Below are positions 7,951-16,832 of a DNA stretch of 29,422 bases, piece after piece. The notes under the pieces are model-generated. The model was not told the DNA's origin, did no database searches, and was given only the letters and a program-made list of their open reading frames with translations. Origin of the DNA: an uncultured Spirochaetaceae bacterium (GTDB lineage: Bacteria; Spirochaetota; Spirochaetia; Sphaerochaetales; Sphaerochaetaceae). Where the stretch lies: NCBI GenBank assembly GCA_946414625.1, contig CAMKPI010000002.1:1-29422 (forward strand), in the 5' to 3' direction. The position numbers and the translations under genes are program-made. The first letter of the stretch is position 1, and the number at the start of each line of letters is the position of its first letter.

Positions 7951-10080
7951 ATGAGAAGAGTTTGCTTAGTGTTTTTGATTTTCGTCCTGATAGCGTCCGG
8001 CGCAATGGCGGCATCGTCTTATACCGTTACAAAGGTGCCGCGACCGGGCGAAGCGGTTCCGACATCTCTGACGGATGCTTCGGGGGCTCTTTTGAGCGGG
8101 CTTCAGGAATCAGGCAGCGCGGCGAGGGAAGCCTTGGCTGACAATGCGGCTCAGGTTGCGTCTGGAGCCAATGAGGCAGTCCAGGGCGGCCAGAGAGTGA
8201 TGACGGAAGCGCAGCGCAAGGCTTACGAGACATCCCAGCAGATTGTTCAGAACGCCAGGACAGCCGCGGAGAATGCCGAGACTGCGGCGCGCGAAGCGGC
8301 GCAGGCGGCGGACGATTCCGCAAGAAGAGCCACAGCGGCGGCAGGAGACAGCGCAGAGAACGTTCTTGCCCGCGCACAGGCAGAGGCGGATCGGATAATC
8401 GCGGATGCGCGGAGCCAGGCTCGGGATATCACGATGAACGCTTACAACGAGACGGAGAGCCTCGTGAATGGGATGTACGACGCCCAGCATGCAAGGGTTG
8501 ATGACACTGGACTTATGCCCGGAGGCAACGCTTCGTATTATCTGGATCCCTCAGACCGAGTGCAGTATGCTCATCAGACAGTGGAATATACAACAAGGGA
8601 GCTGCCCTGGATTGTGGTCGAGGACGTCAAGATTCCGACAACAAATACCGACAATTTGAACCGGTACGATTCTTCCGACCCCAACCAGAACGGCGAGAAT
8701 GCCTTGAAGGCTCTTGAAGCGGCATACAACGAAGCCAAGAAGGCTTACGACAACACCCAGAACGTGGCACAGAGATATGTTGCTGAGGATGCAAAGACGC
8801 AAAGCAGCGTGAATGGCGGAATACGCACGCAGGATGGTCAGGTTCTTTCCGCAGAGGAGTACGGAGCCGATGAGGCGCTCCGGAAAATCGAGGAAGAGCG
8901 CCGCGCCCTGGAGAAGGCACGCGCCGAATTCCAGGAGGCAAGAGAGGCGGCGGCTCAGAACGCGTCCGGTGCTTCCTCGGCTGCCGGAAACGCGGTCGGA
9001 AATTTGCAGGACGCCCCGGTGACGCTTCCAAAGTATGCCTCGATCAATCCGATGACAGGTCGCCTCTCTTTCTCTGTGGATGAATTCCCCGGAGACGCCG
9101 AGTTTCTTGCGCAGCAGGGAGAGGACGGGATTGGTACTATCTCTGTTGGAGCGGGCACGGACGGCGACACGGTAGGTGGCGGAATCACCATCGGAGATCC
9201 GCACGAGAGAGTCTTGCCGAACCAGGGTGCCGCGGGCACGTCCGCGACGGCAATTGCGCCGAATGCCGCTAATCCGGAAGCCGTTTCGGGTCTTCCAGGC
9301 GCGTCGACCGGAACTGATGCCGCCGGCTTAGCTCTCGGTGAGGGGGAGAATCCCGGTGCTCTTTCAGCCTCCGCTAAAGAGGGCATCCCGGCAGGGGCTC
9401 AGAGTGCTTCCGGCAGAATCTCTTCCGGTTCCAACGGCGCTTTCCGCGTTGGAGTGAACGTCGGCTACGCGATTCACAACGGAAAATATGAGAACGGCGA
9501 CGGAAACGAAGTGGAGATGAATTCCGATTTTATCTCGTTTGCTGTCACGATGGGATATCGTCTGAAAGCGCCTGTTGAGATCTTTGGAAATTTCCGTATG
9601 GGCTTCCCCGAAACAATGGAACTGGACGGTGTGACGCATGATTCGGACACCCAGTGGAGCGGCAAGAAATCCTCCACGATGACCGACTTCGAACGGTCCC
9701 GAAGCTTCTATGCCTTCAACATCGGCGCGGCATATATTTTCGATCTCGATGATTTCTCGATTCTCGCGGGCGCAGGATTCCATTTCGACACGCTCAACTG
9801 GTCGGAAGAGCATAAATCAACCGAGATTTCCAAAATCAGGAAGATGGAGTATACCTTCCAGAACTATGGCGTGGATCTTCATTTCGAGGGGCGCTACATG
9901 TTCTCTGACAGCGCGTTCATATCCGTGATGGTTGAGCCGTCGGTCACATTCAGCTCCCGCTACAAACGCGAATACCGCGAGGGTGGAGCCAAGGTGGATA
10001 CGGTTGAGGACTTTGAGAAAGACGCCGGTAAGACCAATATCGACTGGTATTTCGGAGTCGGCGCCACGTTCAGGTTCTGA
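7951..10080 (+). CDS. exported coiled-coil protein with C-terminal outer-membrane beta-barrel
   Basis: A 709-residue protein. Residues 1-21 are a signal peptide ending in AMA. Residues about 45-165 are an Ala-rich coiled coil (TAAENAETAAREAAQAADDS, then ARAQAEADRIIADARSQAR). A linker follows, then a second coiled coil at about 250-340 (EEERRALEKARAEFQEARE). Residues about 340-495 are Gly/Ala-rich and disordered. Residues about 495-709 alternate aromatic and polar residues as amphipathic strands (RVGVNVGYAI, FISFAVTMGYRL, YAFNIGAAYIF), ending WYFGVGATFRF with the C-terminal Phe expected for BAM-inserted barrels. The likely layout is a periplasmic stalk plus an 8- to 10-strand barrel. The frame is open upstream to 7705, but the signal peptide and AGAGG at 7938 favour 7951. 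Function is unknown; a structural or tethering role is only a guess. Confidence 0.8.
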   Translation: MRRVCLVFLIFVLIASGAMAASSYTVTKVPRPGEAVPTSLTDASGALLSGLQESGSAAREALADNAAQVASGANEAVQGGQRVMTEAQRKAYETSQQIVQNARTAAENAETAAREAAQAADDSARRATAAAGDSAENVLARAQAEADRIIADARSQARDITMNAYNETESLVNGMYDAQHARVDDTGLMPGGNASYYLDPSDRVQYAHQTVEYTTRELPWIVVEDVKIPTTNTDNLNRYDSSDPNQNGENALKALEAAYNEAKKAYDNTQNVAQRYVAEDAKTQSSVNGGIRTQDGQVLSAEEYGADEALRKIEEERRALEKARAEFQEAREAAAQNASGASSAAGNAVGNLQDAPVTLPKYASINPMTGRLSFSVDEFPGDAEFLAQQGEDGIGTISVGAGTDGDTVGGGITIGDPHERVLPNQGAAGTSATAIAPNAANPEAVSGLPGASTGTDAAGLALGEGENPGALSASAKEGIPAGAQSASGRISSGSNGAFRVGVNVGYAIHNGKYENGDGNEVEMNSDFISFAVTMGYRLKAPVEIFGNFRMGFPETMELDGVTHDSDTQWSGKKSSTMTDFERSRSFYAFNIGAAYIFDLDDFSILAGAGFHFDTLNWSEEHKSTEISKIRKMEYTFQNYGVDLHFEGRYMFSDSAFISVMVEPSVTFSSRYKREYREGGAKVDTVEDFEKDAGKTNIDWYFGVGATFRF

Positions 10081-10125
10081 TGACGTGTTTTTGCTGCGAA
10101 GAGTCGCTGCGATTTGATTATTTGC

Positions 10126-10151
10126 ATGCCGCATAAGCATTGCGGCATTGT
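10126..10151 (+). terminator. probable terminator after the barrel-protein gene
   Basis: An 8-bp perfect stem ATGCCGCA / TGCGGCAT (10126-10133, 10141-10148) with a 7-base loop, followed by TGTTTAC. The T-run is short. It sits 46 bases past the stop. Confidence 0.55.
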
Positions 10152-10346
10152 TTACAGAAGGCTTCGGTCCGTTTCCGGACGCAGACATTTCCTGTTCGGA
10201 CGGTCGAACCTTCATCGCCCTGAATGAATTTTATGCTGAGCGTCTGGACTGTTTTTTTGCAGAACCCGCTTTGTGTAATTTGTAGTTCAGGGTGTTTTTT
10301 TGTAAAGAACCGGGATTCTTAGGCCACCTAAGCGGGGAAATTCTGA

Positions 10347-11435
10347 ATGATTCAATTTAGCAAGCCCACTCTGAAGCGGGCTGACATGTACAATGTTCTG
10401 GAGACAATGGTTCGGGAGCGCATAGGCCCGGGAGAATGCGAAGAGGAGTTCTCCGCTCTTTTCGCTTCTTCCACGGGATGCAAGTCCGCTCTGACGTTTC
10501 GCACATACCCCGACGCGATAGAACGCGCCTTACTTTTCTTGGGGGTACGCGCAGGAAGCCGTGTGGCTCTGTCTGTTCTCGCTCCCGAAGTATATCTCGA
10601 TGTGTTTGCGAGGATCGGGTGTGAACCGGTTTTCCTCGATGTGGACAGGGAGAACGGCTTGCCATCGCCGGATGCCGTTTTGAGCGCGATGGATGAGGAG
10701 AGTCTCGGCGAAGGTGAACGCTTCCTTGTTCTTCACGACACAGCCGGGAGCATCGCCGTGGGCTACGACAGGGAGATCTCAGGTCCTGTGCGGAGCGAAT
10801 ATCCCGGTATGAGGATATTGGAGGATGTCTCCGAGTCTATAGGTTCCGTGATGGGACCGGACGGCATAAACGCGGGCTCTTTCGGAGATGTGGTTGTCTG
10901 TGCGCTGGAGGAGGACTCTGTGATCTCCGCAGGCGGCGGCGCCGTGCTGTCTGTCCGAGGCGGCGCAGAATATGCACAGGAGTCTTTGAAGGCCTTCAAA
11001 TCCAGCAGGTCGTCGCTTTTGAGATATGCCAAGCTTGCGGATCTCAACGCCTCGCTTGCGATAATCCAAATCCAAAACATTGAAGCGGACAACACCCGGC
11101 GCCGCCAGATTCTTTCTATGTATCGGAACGCGATGAAATCCGCAAAGAGCAGATGCTTCGGTCTCTCAGGTGGCGAATATCTGACAAACGGCTCGACATT
11201 TGCTGTCTTCATGGATTCGAAGCCGGAGGATTTCATCTCTTTCGCAAAGAAACGCGGGGTTCCGTTGAAGCGGACCTTCTCGGGAGCTGTGATCGAACGC
11301 CTTGGCGGAACCGCCTACGAGAGGTTTCCGGAAGCCGCCGCGTTTTACAGCAGGACTGTGTCGTTTCCGGTGTATCCGTTTCTGAAATCGGACGAGGTGG
11401 ACCTTGTATCCAAGGTTGTCGCTGCAATGCCCTGA
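10347..11435 (+). CDS. DegT/DnrJ-fold protein lacking the PLP lysine
   Basis: A 362-residue protein with the overall pattern of the DegT/DnrJ/EryC1/StrS sugar aminotransferases. It has the N-terminal substrate segment, the ILEDVSESIGS stretch with the Asp that normally contacts the PLP ring nitrogen (D160), and GSFGDVVV followed by AGGGAVLS. In active family members a Schiff-base lysine stands between those last two motifs (SFHxxK). Here the segment reads CALEEDSVIS, with Ser or Asp at the expected position near 190. It is therefore unlikely to be an ordinary aminotransferase. It may be a sugar dehydratase-like variant, a regulatory pseudoenzyme or a decayed copy. The frame is intact and full length, so decay is not obvious. 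I recall treponemes carrying a family member (called spsC in older annotations) beside the NAD kinase gene. Confidence 0.75.
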   Translation: MIQFSKPTLKRADMYNVLETMVRERIGPGECEEEFSALFASSTGCKSALTFRTYPDAIERALLFLGVRAGSRVALSVLAPEVYLDVFARIGCEPVFLDVDRENGLPSPDAVLSAMDEESLGEGERFLVLHDTAGSIAVGYDREISGPVRSEYPGMRILEDVSESIGSVMGPDGINAGSFGDVVVCALEEDSVISAGGGAVLSVRGGAEYAQESLKAFKSSRSSLLRYAKLADLNASLAIIQIQNIEADNTRRRQILSMYRNAMKSAKSRCFGLSGGEYLTNGSTFAVFMDSKPEDFISFAKKRGVPLKRTFSGAVIERLGGTAYERFPEAAAFYSRTVSFPVYPFLKSDEVDLVSKVVAAMP

Positions 11436-11534
11436 GGCTTTCAACCTCGCGTCTTTCGGTTTAGGCTTCGGTAAGCGCTCCGTGGCAGGGCTGAAACGGC
11501 AGTTTGAAGAATGAAATAAAGTGTAGTACTTTTA

Positions 11535-11563
11535 TTGACTAGTATAAAAATATATATTATTTT
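11535..11563 (+). promoter_or_regulatory. probable promoter giving a leaderless nadK transcript
   Basis: TTGACT (11535-11540), a 17-bp spacer, then TATTTT (11558-11563) in a very A+T-rich tract. The predicted transcription start would fall on or beside the ATG at 11570. An alternative -10, TATAAA at 11543-11548, would leave about 15 bases of leader. Confidence 0.5.
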
Positions 11564-11569
11564 ATAAAA

Positions 11570-12427
11570 ATGAAGATACAAAATGTTGTTATTCTAGCCA
11601 ATCCCTCACGAAGTGAAATCGGTTCGGCGCTGGCTGAGATGGAAGACTTCTTTGGTTCCCGCGGTATATCAACCTGCCGGGTGATGCTCACAAGCACTGT
11701 CAGCGACAATTCCATCCGCGTGCCGCTTGCCGACATGGCTGTATCTCTCGGCGGGGACGGCACGGTGCTTTCCTGTGCCAGCATACTCCGTAAAACCGGC
11801 ACTCCGCTTTTTGCGGTGAACCTCGGCACTTTCGGTTATCTCGCGAAGATTTCATTGTCAGAGTACAAGTTTGTATTTGATTCATTTGAGAGAGGAAGAA
11901 GCGGCCTCGACGTTCGAATGAGGCTTAAAGCCACCGTGTTTAGGGATGGAGACCCGGTTTACGAGGACTCGGCGCTCAACGAGTTCACAGCCACCGCCGC
12001 TTCCCGGGCCCGCCAGGCTCGTTTTTCGCTTGGAGTAAACGGTACACGCGCCGCACGTCTCAGAGGGGACGGTATTCTTTTCGCAACTCCGTCTGGATCC
12101 ACCGGATATAACCTGTCCGCCGGCGGACCGATTTTGGACGAGAGCATTTCCAGCATCATAATCAACCCGATCTGCCCCTTCACGATGGGGGCGCGTCCGC
12201 TTGTCGTGTCTGACTCGTCGCGCATAGAGCTTCAAGTCGATGAAGCGGGACCTGAGATGATCCTCACATGCGATGGCCACGAGGGAGTTCCGCTTCGTGC
12301 GGGAGACAAGGCGGTTTTTGAGAAAAGCCCGGTTCCGACACGGTTTGTCGCAAATCCGGAGAGGAATTTTATAGAGGTGCTGCGAGACAAGCTGGGATGG
12401 GCGGGAAGTCCCGTATATAAGGTATAG
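11570..12427 (+). CDS. nadK: NAD kinase
   Basis: A 285-residue cytoplasmic kinase that makes NADP from NAD and ATP or polyphosphate. The family's GGDGT motif is at 61-65 (SLGGDGTVLS) and the NAD-binding block GDGILFATPSGSTGYNLSAGGPI lies near 170-190 (here described by its ends, GDGI and AGGPI). LNEFTATA replaces the usual LNE-V-V, and the C-terminal beta-sandwich is complete. Length is normal. The start at ATG 11570 gives the expected MKIQNVVILANPS opening. No ribosome binding site is visible upstream (only A and T), consistent with a leaderless mRNA. recN starts 16 bp after the stop, so the two form an operon. Confidence 0.95.
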   Translation: MKIQNVVILANPSRSEIGSALAEMEDFFGSRGISTCRVMLTSTVSDNSIRVPLADMAVSLGGDGTVLSCASILRKTGTPLFAVNLGTFGYLAKISLSEYKFVFDSFERGRSGLDVRMRLKATVFRDGDPVYEDSALNEFTATAASRARQARFSLGVNGTRAARLRGDGILFATPSGSTGYNLSAGGPILDESISSIIINPICPFTMGARPLVVSDSSRIELQVDEAGPEMILTCDGHEGVPLRAGDKAVFEKSPVPTRFVANPERNFIEVLRDKLGWAGSPVYKV

Positions 12428-12443
12428 AAGGCGGGCCGTCGAT

Positions 12444-14105
12444 ATGATTGAGAATTTGGAAATACGGAATTTCGCGTTGATTGAAAGTCTCTCAATAGAT
12501 CTTCATCCCGGCTTCAACGTTATCACGGGAGAGACCGGCAGCGGAAAGTCGATAATCCTTGGTGCGCTGAACCTGCTTCTGGGTGAGAAGGCAGACGCGC
12601 TTTCCCTCAGATCCGGCGCTCCGTCCCTTTCCGTGAGCGCGGTTTTTTCCATTCCTGAAGGCCATGAGATCCTGTCGTGGCTTGCCGACCGCGGAATAGA
12701 GGTCGATCCGGACGAGCGCGAGGTGGTTGTACGGCGCATTGTGAAGGAGAACGGAAGGAGCCAGATTCGCATTCACGACATTCTATGCACAAGGGAGGAG
12801 CTCAGGTTCTTTTCGGATAGCCTAATTGACATGCACGGACAAGGGGAGCATCAGAGTCTCCTCTCGCAGGAAAACCAGCGGAAAATCCTCGATTCATACG
12901 CGGAGAACGCAGAGCTCATTGCCCGGACGCGGCTTCTCGCGGGGAAGGTGGCTTCTATCCGAACCGAGATTGAGAATACTCGGGAAAAGTCCGCTGAAGC
13001 GCAGAGAAACCGGGACTATCTGGAATTTGCCCTGACAGAGATAGAGAAAGCGGCGATAAATGATCCTCTTGAGGACGAGGATCTGAAATCAAAAATCTCC
13101 CGCGCAGGGCAGGTAAGAAACATCTACGAGGATGTGAATTTCACTGTTGAGTTCCTGAAGAACAGCCGCAGGGAATTGTATAACGCGAGCTCCGCGCTCG
13201 GCAAGGCGGTCAAGATAGACTCTGCTCTCGATTCGTTCGTTGAGCGGCTTTCCAGCGCATTGATCGAGACTGAGGACATCTCGGAAAGCCTTCAGGAATA
13301 CCTCGGGAGCGTTACGTTTTCCGAGGCAGAGTTGGACGAAATGCAGGCTCGTTTGGCAACTCTTCAGAAGATGAAGCGGAAATATGGGTCCACCCTCGCG
13401 TCTGTGTTGGAATTTGCCGGAAAAGCACGCGAGGATCTGAGCCTTGCGGATGGTCTCGACGAGAGGCTCCACGATCTGGAAGTCTCCCTCGCTGCCGCTG
13501 TGGCCGAATATACAGATGCAGCCCGGGCTCTGACAGATTCGCGGTCCGCCGCAGCGGCAACCCTCCAAAAGGACATTGAGCGGACTCTCCGGGAGCTCGG
13601 GATGCCCTCCGCTGTGTTCAGAATTGATATCCAAACAGACGCGGAAAGGATTCAGGCTAACGGCCGGGACAGTGTGTCGTTTCTTTTCTGCGCTAATCCG
13701 GGAGAGGATATGAAGAGCCTGAAAAACGCGTCCTCAGGCGGCGAACTGTCGCGGATTATGCTTGCGATAAAGACAGTCCTTTCAGCATCCGACAGCATTC
13801 AGACGCAGGTTTTTGACGAGATAGACACGGGAATCGGCGGTTCGGTTGCTCATTCTCTCGCTTCCTGCATCCGCCGCCTTGCCGAAAAGAAGCAGGTTCT
13901 GTGCGTGACGCACCTTGCATCTCTCGCTGCCGCTGCGGACAGTCAGTTTGTTGTGTCAAAAGAGGTCAGAGAAGGCAGGACATATACCACGGTCCGTGAG
14001 GTTTCAGGCGATGAACGCGTGGCGGAGATCGCGCGGATGCTCTCTGGCGACGAGTCTGCGGAGACCGTCGCCCACGCCCGCAAAATGCTCTCTGACAAGG
14101 TTTAA
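12444..14105 (+). CDS. recN: DNA repair protein RecN
   Basis: A 553-residue SMC-like ATPase acting in double-strand break repair. It has Walker A GETGSGKS (29-36), long central coiled-coil arms (about 150-390), the ABC signature SSGGELSRIML near 430, and Walker B/D-loop VFDEIDTGIGG (456-466), followed by the His-switch region CVTHLASLA. The length matches E. coli RecN (553). The start follows an AAGGCGG stretch, 16 bp after the nadK stop, as in many bacteria where nadK and recN are adjacent. It converges with the GH57 gene downstream; a small hairpin (14104-14119) overlaps the stop codon. Confidence 0.96.
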   Translation: MIENLEIRNFALIESLSIDLHPGFNVITGETGSGKSIILGALNLLLGEKADALSLRSGAPSLSVSAVFSIPEGHEILSWLADRGIEVDPDEREVVVRRIVKENGRSQIRIHDILCTREELRFFSDSLIDMHGQGEHQSLLSQENQRKILDSYAENAELIARTRLLAGKVASIRTEIENTREKSAEAQRNRDYLEFALTEIEKAAINDPLEDEDLKSKISRAGQVRNIYEDVNFTVEFLKNSRRELYNASSALGKAVKIDSALDSFVERLSSALIETEDISESLQEYLGSVTFSEAELDEMQARLATLQKMKRKYGSTLASVLEFAGKAREDLSLADGLDERLHDLEVSLAAAVAEYTDAARALTDSRSAAAATLQKDIERTLRELGMPSAVFRIDIQTDAERIQANGRDSVSFLFCANPGEDMKSLKNASSGGELSRIMLAIKTVLSASDSIQTQVFDEIDTGIGGSVAHSLASCIRRLAEKKQVLCVTHLASLAAAADSQFVVSKEVREGRTYTTVREVSGDERVAEIARMLSGDESAETVAHARKMLSDKV

Positions 14106-14119
14106 AGCTAGAGAGCTTT
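14104..14119. terminator. weak hairpin at the recN end
   Basis: AAAGCT-AGAG-AGCTTT, a six-base stem overlapping the recN stop and lacking a following T-run. A terminator role is possible but weak. Confidence 0.3.
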
Positions 14120-14186
14120 CATTCCGTTATACCCGAAATAATAATTTTCCGTTTTGGTTTCCGCTCTGGCGTGAGTGCCACGCGTG

Positions 14187-16628
14187 TCACGCGAAGTTCA
14201 GGTAGAGCTTCAGTCTGCCAAAGGCCTCCGGGCTTATCGGGCGCTCCTCGGGATGCTCAATGAGGTACCATACCCAGTTCTGCAGGCTTGTTATGTCGAC
14301 CGTGATGCCGTTTTCGCGGGCCATTTCCAAAAGCCAGATATACCTTTCTGTAGATTCGTCAGTGAGCATGTTCTTGCGCAGATCACGCTTCCATGACTTC
14401 ATCTTTTCGTTGTAGAACTGCCTGATTGATGCCCGGGACTTGTCTCCCCCTGCTATTCTTGTAAGTTCGGTTATCAGCCTGATGTAGTTCTGCCGGAACC
14501 GGGAATCGAACGCGTCGGAATAGAAGCAATCCGAGTAGAGTACCTTGATGAATAGAACGATGTTCTCCTGGATCATCAGGTTGTTTATCGCGTCTATCCT
14601 GAGGCGGGAGAGCGCGTGGAGCTGAGACAGGTACCCGGATAAGTTCCGGATAACCTCCACTGTGTAGTTCGCAACGATCTTCTTGTTAATTTCGGAGCTG
14701 ATCTCTTTGAGGAAATCCACCGGAGTGTCGGGTAGGAACGCCTCAACCTCGCAGCCGGTATCAATGTTTGTAAAAATCAGCCTGATTGTGCCCGCTTTGT
14801 CGTCGTGGATCTCCGTGGCGCGGTATGTGTGACGCTGCAATGTCTCTGTGTTCTCAATTTTAAAATCATGACCGTCTATGCCGAGAAGTCGGAAGATGCC
14901 ATATCGGTATTCCCTGTTCGGATCCTCCTCGTACATGCGTTTTTTCAGTGCAAAGAAGCCGCAAGCCTTGATTTCCCCGGGCTTCTCGCGTTCAGCTTTT
15001 TCCAAAATGTCAGCCCCGGTGACGCCGGTGTTTCCTCGGGCGAGCGCGAGGTCTTCTTTCAGCTCCGCTGCGAGGTCTCGTCCAGCGCTTATGCCGCCAG
15101 CCGTCGGCTCTTCACAGCCTGAGGGTTTCTCGTCTTCCGCCGGGTCTGCGGCGGCGGTTTTTATTGTGCGATTCAGCAGCCTGGAAAGTGTCCTTGCCGC
15201 GTAGTAGGCGTATTTTATGTTCTGGGTGGGTTCAATTCCCGAGATGTCGTTGAAGAACCATCCGCAGCTGGTGAACGAAAAGAAAACGTTCTTCATACAT
15301 TCGAGGAGGACGAGGGCTCGCGACGCACTTTCCTCACAGAGGGGGACTCTTGCCTCGTTTGCTGCCCTTGAGACGTACTCATGCGCTGTGATTCTTCCGC
15401 TGAGCACCCGTCCGTATTCGGTGAGGAATCTTTCCGTGTCGAAGGCCGGTCCGTAGATTTTGCGAACCTCGTCTCTGAAAATGGTTCGGGCCTTCATCTC
15501 AAGCTTTTTGAATGCTTCGCGCAATGGAGTGCGCCACTTCTGGTTCCATTTCTCGTCGCCGCCGGTGTGGCATCCACAGTCCGTGTACCAGCGTTTCACG
15601 CCGTGGGAGCAGCTCCAGGACGAGCCTCGACCGTCTTCTCCGAGGTACAGCCGGGCTTCCTCCACCGGAGGATGGGCTTCAAGGTATGCACCGTAGTTTG
15701 TGAGGTAGAAGTCCTCTCCGTCCTGCACTTTCTTGCAGAGCGCAGCGAGAGCCATGTCCCCGAACGGTTCATGGTGTCCGTAGATCTCTCCGTCTGTCGC
15801 CCAGTGAAGCAGCGCGGGAGGCGTCTGTGTTTTGGATTGTATAGCTGCTGAGCGGCGGTATTCGGATATGTTCCTGTACAGAGCGTCGGCGTCTCGGAGG
15901 AGATGCCCGAAACTGATGCCGCTCGCAAAGTCTCCGTTGTAGAAGAAAGCGGCTATCGACCTGTTCCTGCCGCGCAGCAGGAAAGGCCTGTCGTATGGGG
16001 CGCACCCACCTTCCAGGTCTTTGCCGCCGATTGATTTTGCCTGCCAGGGCGAGAGGATCGTGTATTTTATCCCGGCTTCGGAGAGTAAGTCCACCGTTTC
16101 TTCGTCTATCGCGCATTCCGCGCACCAGAAGCCCTCGGGCGCGTGTCCGAAGCGACGGGCGTAATCTTCCACCGCCCAGGAGATCTGGATCCGTTTGTTT
16201 TCGGTGGATTCAAGCGGAAGGATTGTGTGGTTATATGTTTGGGCGATGATATTGCTGTGTCCAAGCCTTGCGATGCTTGACTTGTCTGCATCGATAAGGC
16301 GCTGCATGAAGCGCGGGTGCTTCTCGTCAATCCATTTTAGGAGCGTCGGCCCAAAGTTGAAGGAGATGTTCTCGTAGTTGTTGTATATGTGTTCTATCTT
16401 GCCGCCAGTGTTGAGATAGCGGCTGAAGGCATTCGGCTCGTAGCAGGTTTTGTAAACCGCCTCGTTCCAGTCCGGGAACGGATCTGCGGACGGCTGCGCC
16501 GGATATACTCCTGTGAATGGATCCTCGCGCGGCGGCTGGTAGAAATGCCCGTGGATTATGAGGGCGGTGCGAAGCGGTGTGTCTTTGTCGTTTCGCATGG
16601 TGTCTGTCGTGTTGTTTTGTGTTTGCAT
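14187..16628 (-). CDS. GH57 glycosidase-like protein with DUF3536
   Basis: An 813-residue protein. The N-terminal GH57 (alpha/beta)7 barrel starts ALIIHGHFYQPPREDP (about 22-37). The catalytic pair expected in GH57 is visible as E171 in FWCAECAIDE and D279 in LHWATDGEIYG. The C-terminal half corresponds to the DUF3536 extension, with an acidic insert between roughly 530 and 600. Family members act on alpha-glucans, often as amylase-like or glucanotransferase enzymes, and this one lacks an export signal, so a role in storage glycogen is inferred. ATG 16628 is chosen; the frame is open to 16769, but that part is simply the 70-bp repeats read through. A later ATG (16598) is also possible. It lies downstream of the GH57 branching enzyme. 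Confidence 0.82.
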   Translation of the reverse strand: MQTQNNTTDTMRNDKDTPLRTALIIHGHFYQPPREDPFTGVYPAQPSADPFPDWNEAVYKTCYEPNAFSRYLNTGGKIEHIYNNYENISFNFGPTLLKWIDEKHPRFMQRLIDADKSSIARLGHSNIIAQTYNHTILPLESTENKRIQISWAVEDYARRFGHAPEGFWCAECAIDEETVDLLSEAGIKYTILSPWQAKSIGGKDLEGGCAPYDRPFLLRGRNRSIAAFFYNGDFASGISFGHLLRDADALYRNISEYRRSAAIQSKTQTPPALLHWATDGEIYGHHEPFGDMALAALCKKVQDGEDFYLTNYGAYLEAHPPVEEARLYLGEDGRGSSWSCSHGVKRWYTDCGCHTGGDEKWNQKWRTPLREAFKKLEMKARTIFRDEVRKIYGPAFDTERFLTEYGRVLSGRITAHEYVSRAANEARVPLCEESASRALVLLECMKNVFFSFTSCGWFFNDISGIEPTQNIKYAYYAARTLSRLLNRTIKTAAADPAEDEKPSGCEEPTAGGISAGRDLAAELKEDLALARGNTGVTGADILEKAEREKPGEIKACGFFALKKRMYEEDPNREYRYGIFRLLGIDGHDFKIENTETLQRHTYRATEIHDDKAGTIRLIFTNIDTGCEVEAFLPDTPVDFLKEISSEINKKIVANYTVEVIRNLSGYLSQLHALSRLRIDAINNLMIQENIVLFIKVLYSDCFYSDAFDSRFRQNYIRLITELTRIAGGDKSRASIRQFYNEKMKSWKRDLRKNMLTDESTERYIWLLEMARENGITVDITSLQNWVWYLIEHPEERPISPEAFGRLKLYLNFA

Positions 16629-16650
16629 ATGTTGGCCTTTTTGTGTTTGG

Positions 16651-16824
16651 TTTTGTTTCCCGGGTTGCGGGCTTCGGTGCCGGAAGAGATCTGAGTCATG
16701 CGTGCTCTTCAGGCGCCTGATTTTGTCTCCCGGGTTGCGGGCTTCGGTGCCGGAAGAGATCGGAGTCATGCGTGCTCTTCAGGCGCCTGGTGTTGTCTCC
16801 CGGTTTGCGGGCTTCGGTGCCGGG
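16651..16824. repeat. 70-bp tandem repeat between the GH57 genes
   Basis: Copies begin at 16651, 16721 and 16791 (the last partial), sharing CGGGTTGCGGGCTTCGGTGC and CATGCGTGCTCTTCAGGCGC. Each full unit has the palindrome CAGGCGCCTG. The period is not a multiple of three, and the array fills the 200-bp gap between the two GH57 genes. Confidence 0.92.
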
Positions 16825-16832
16825 GCGCTCCG

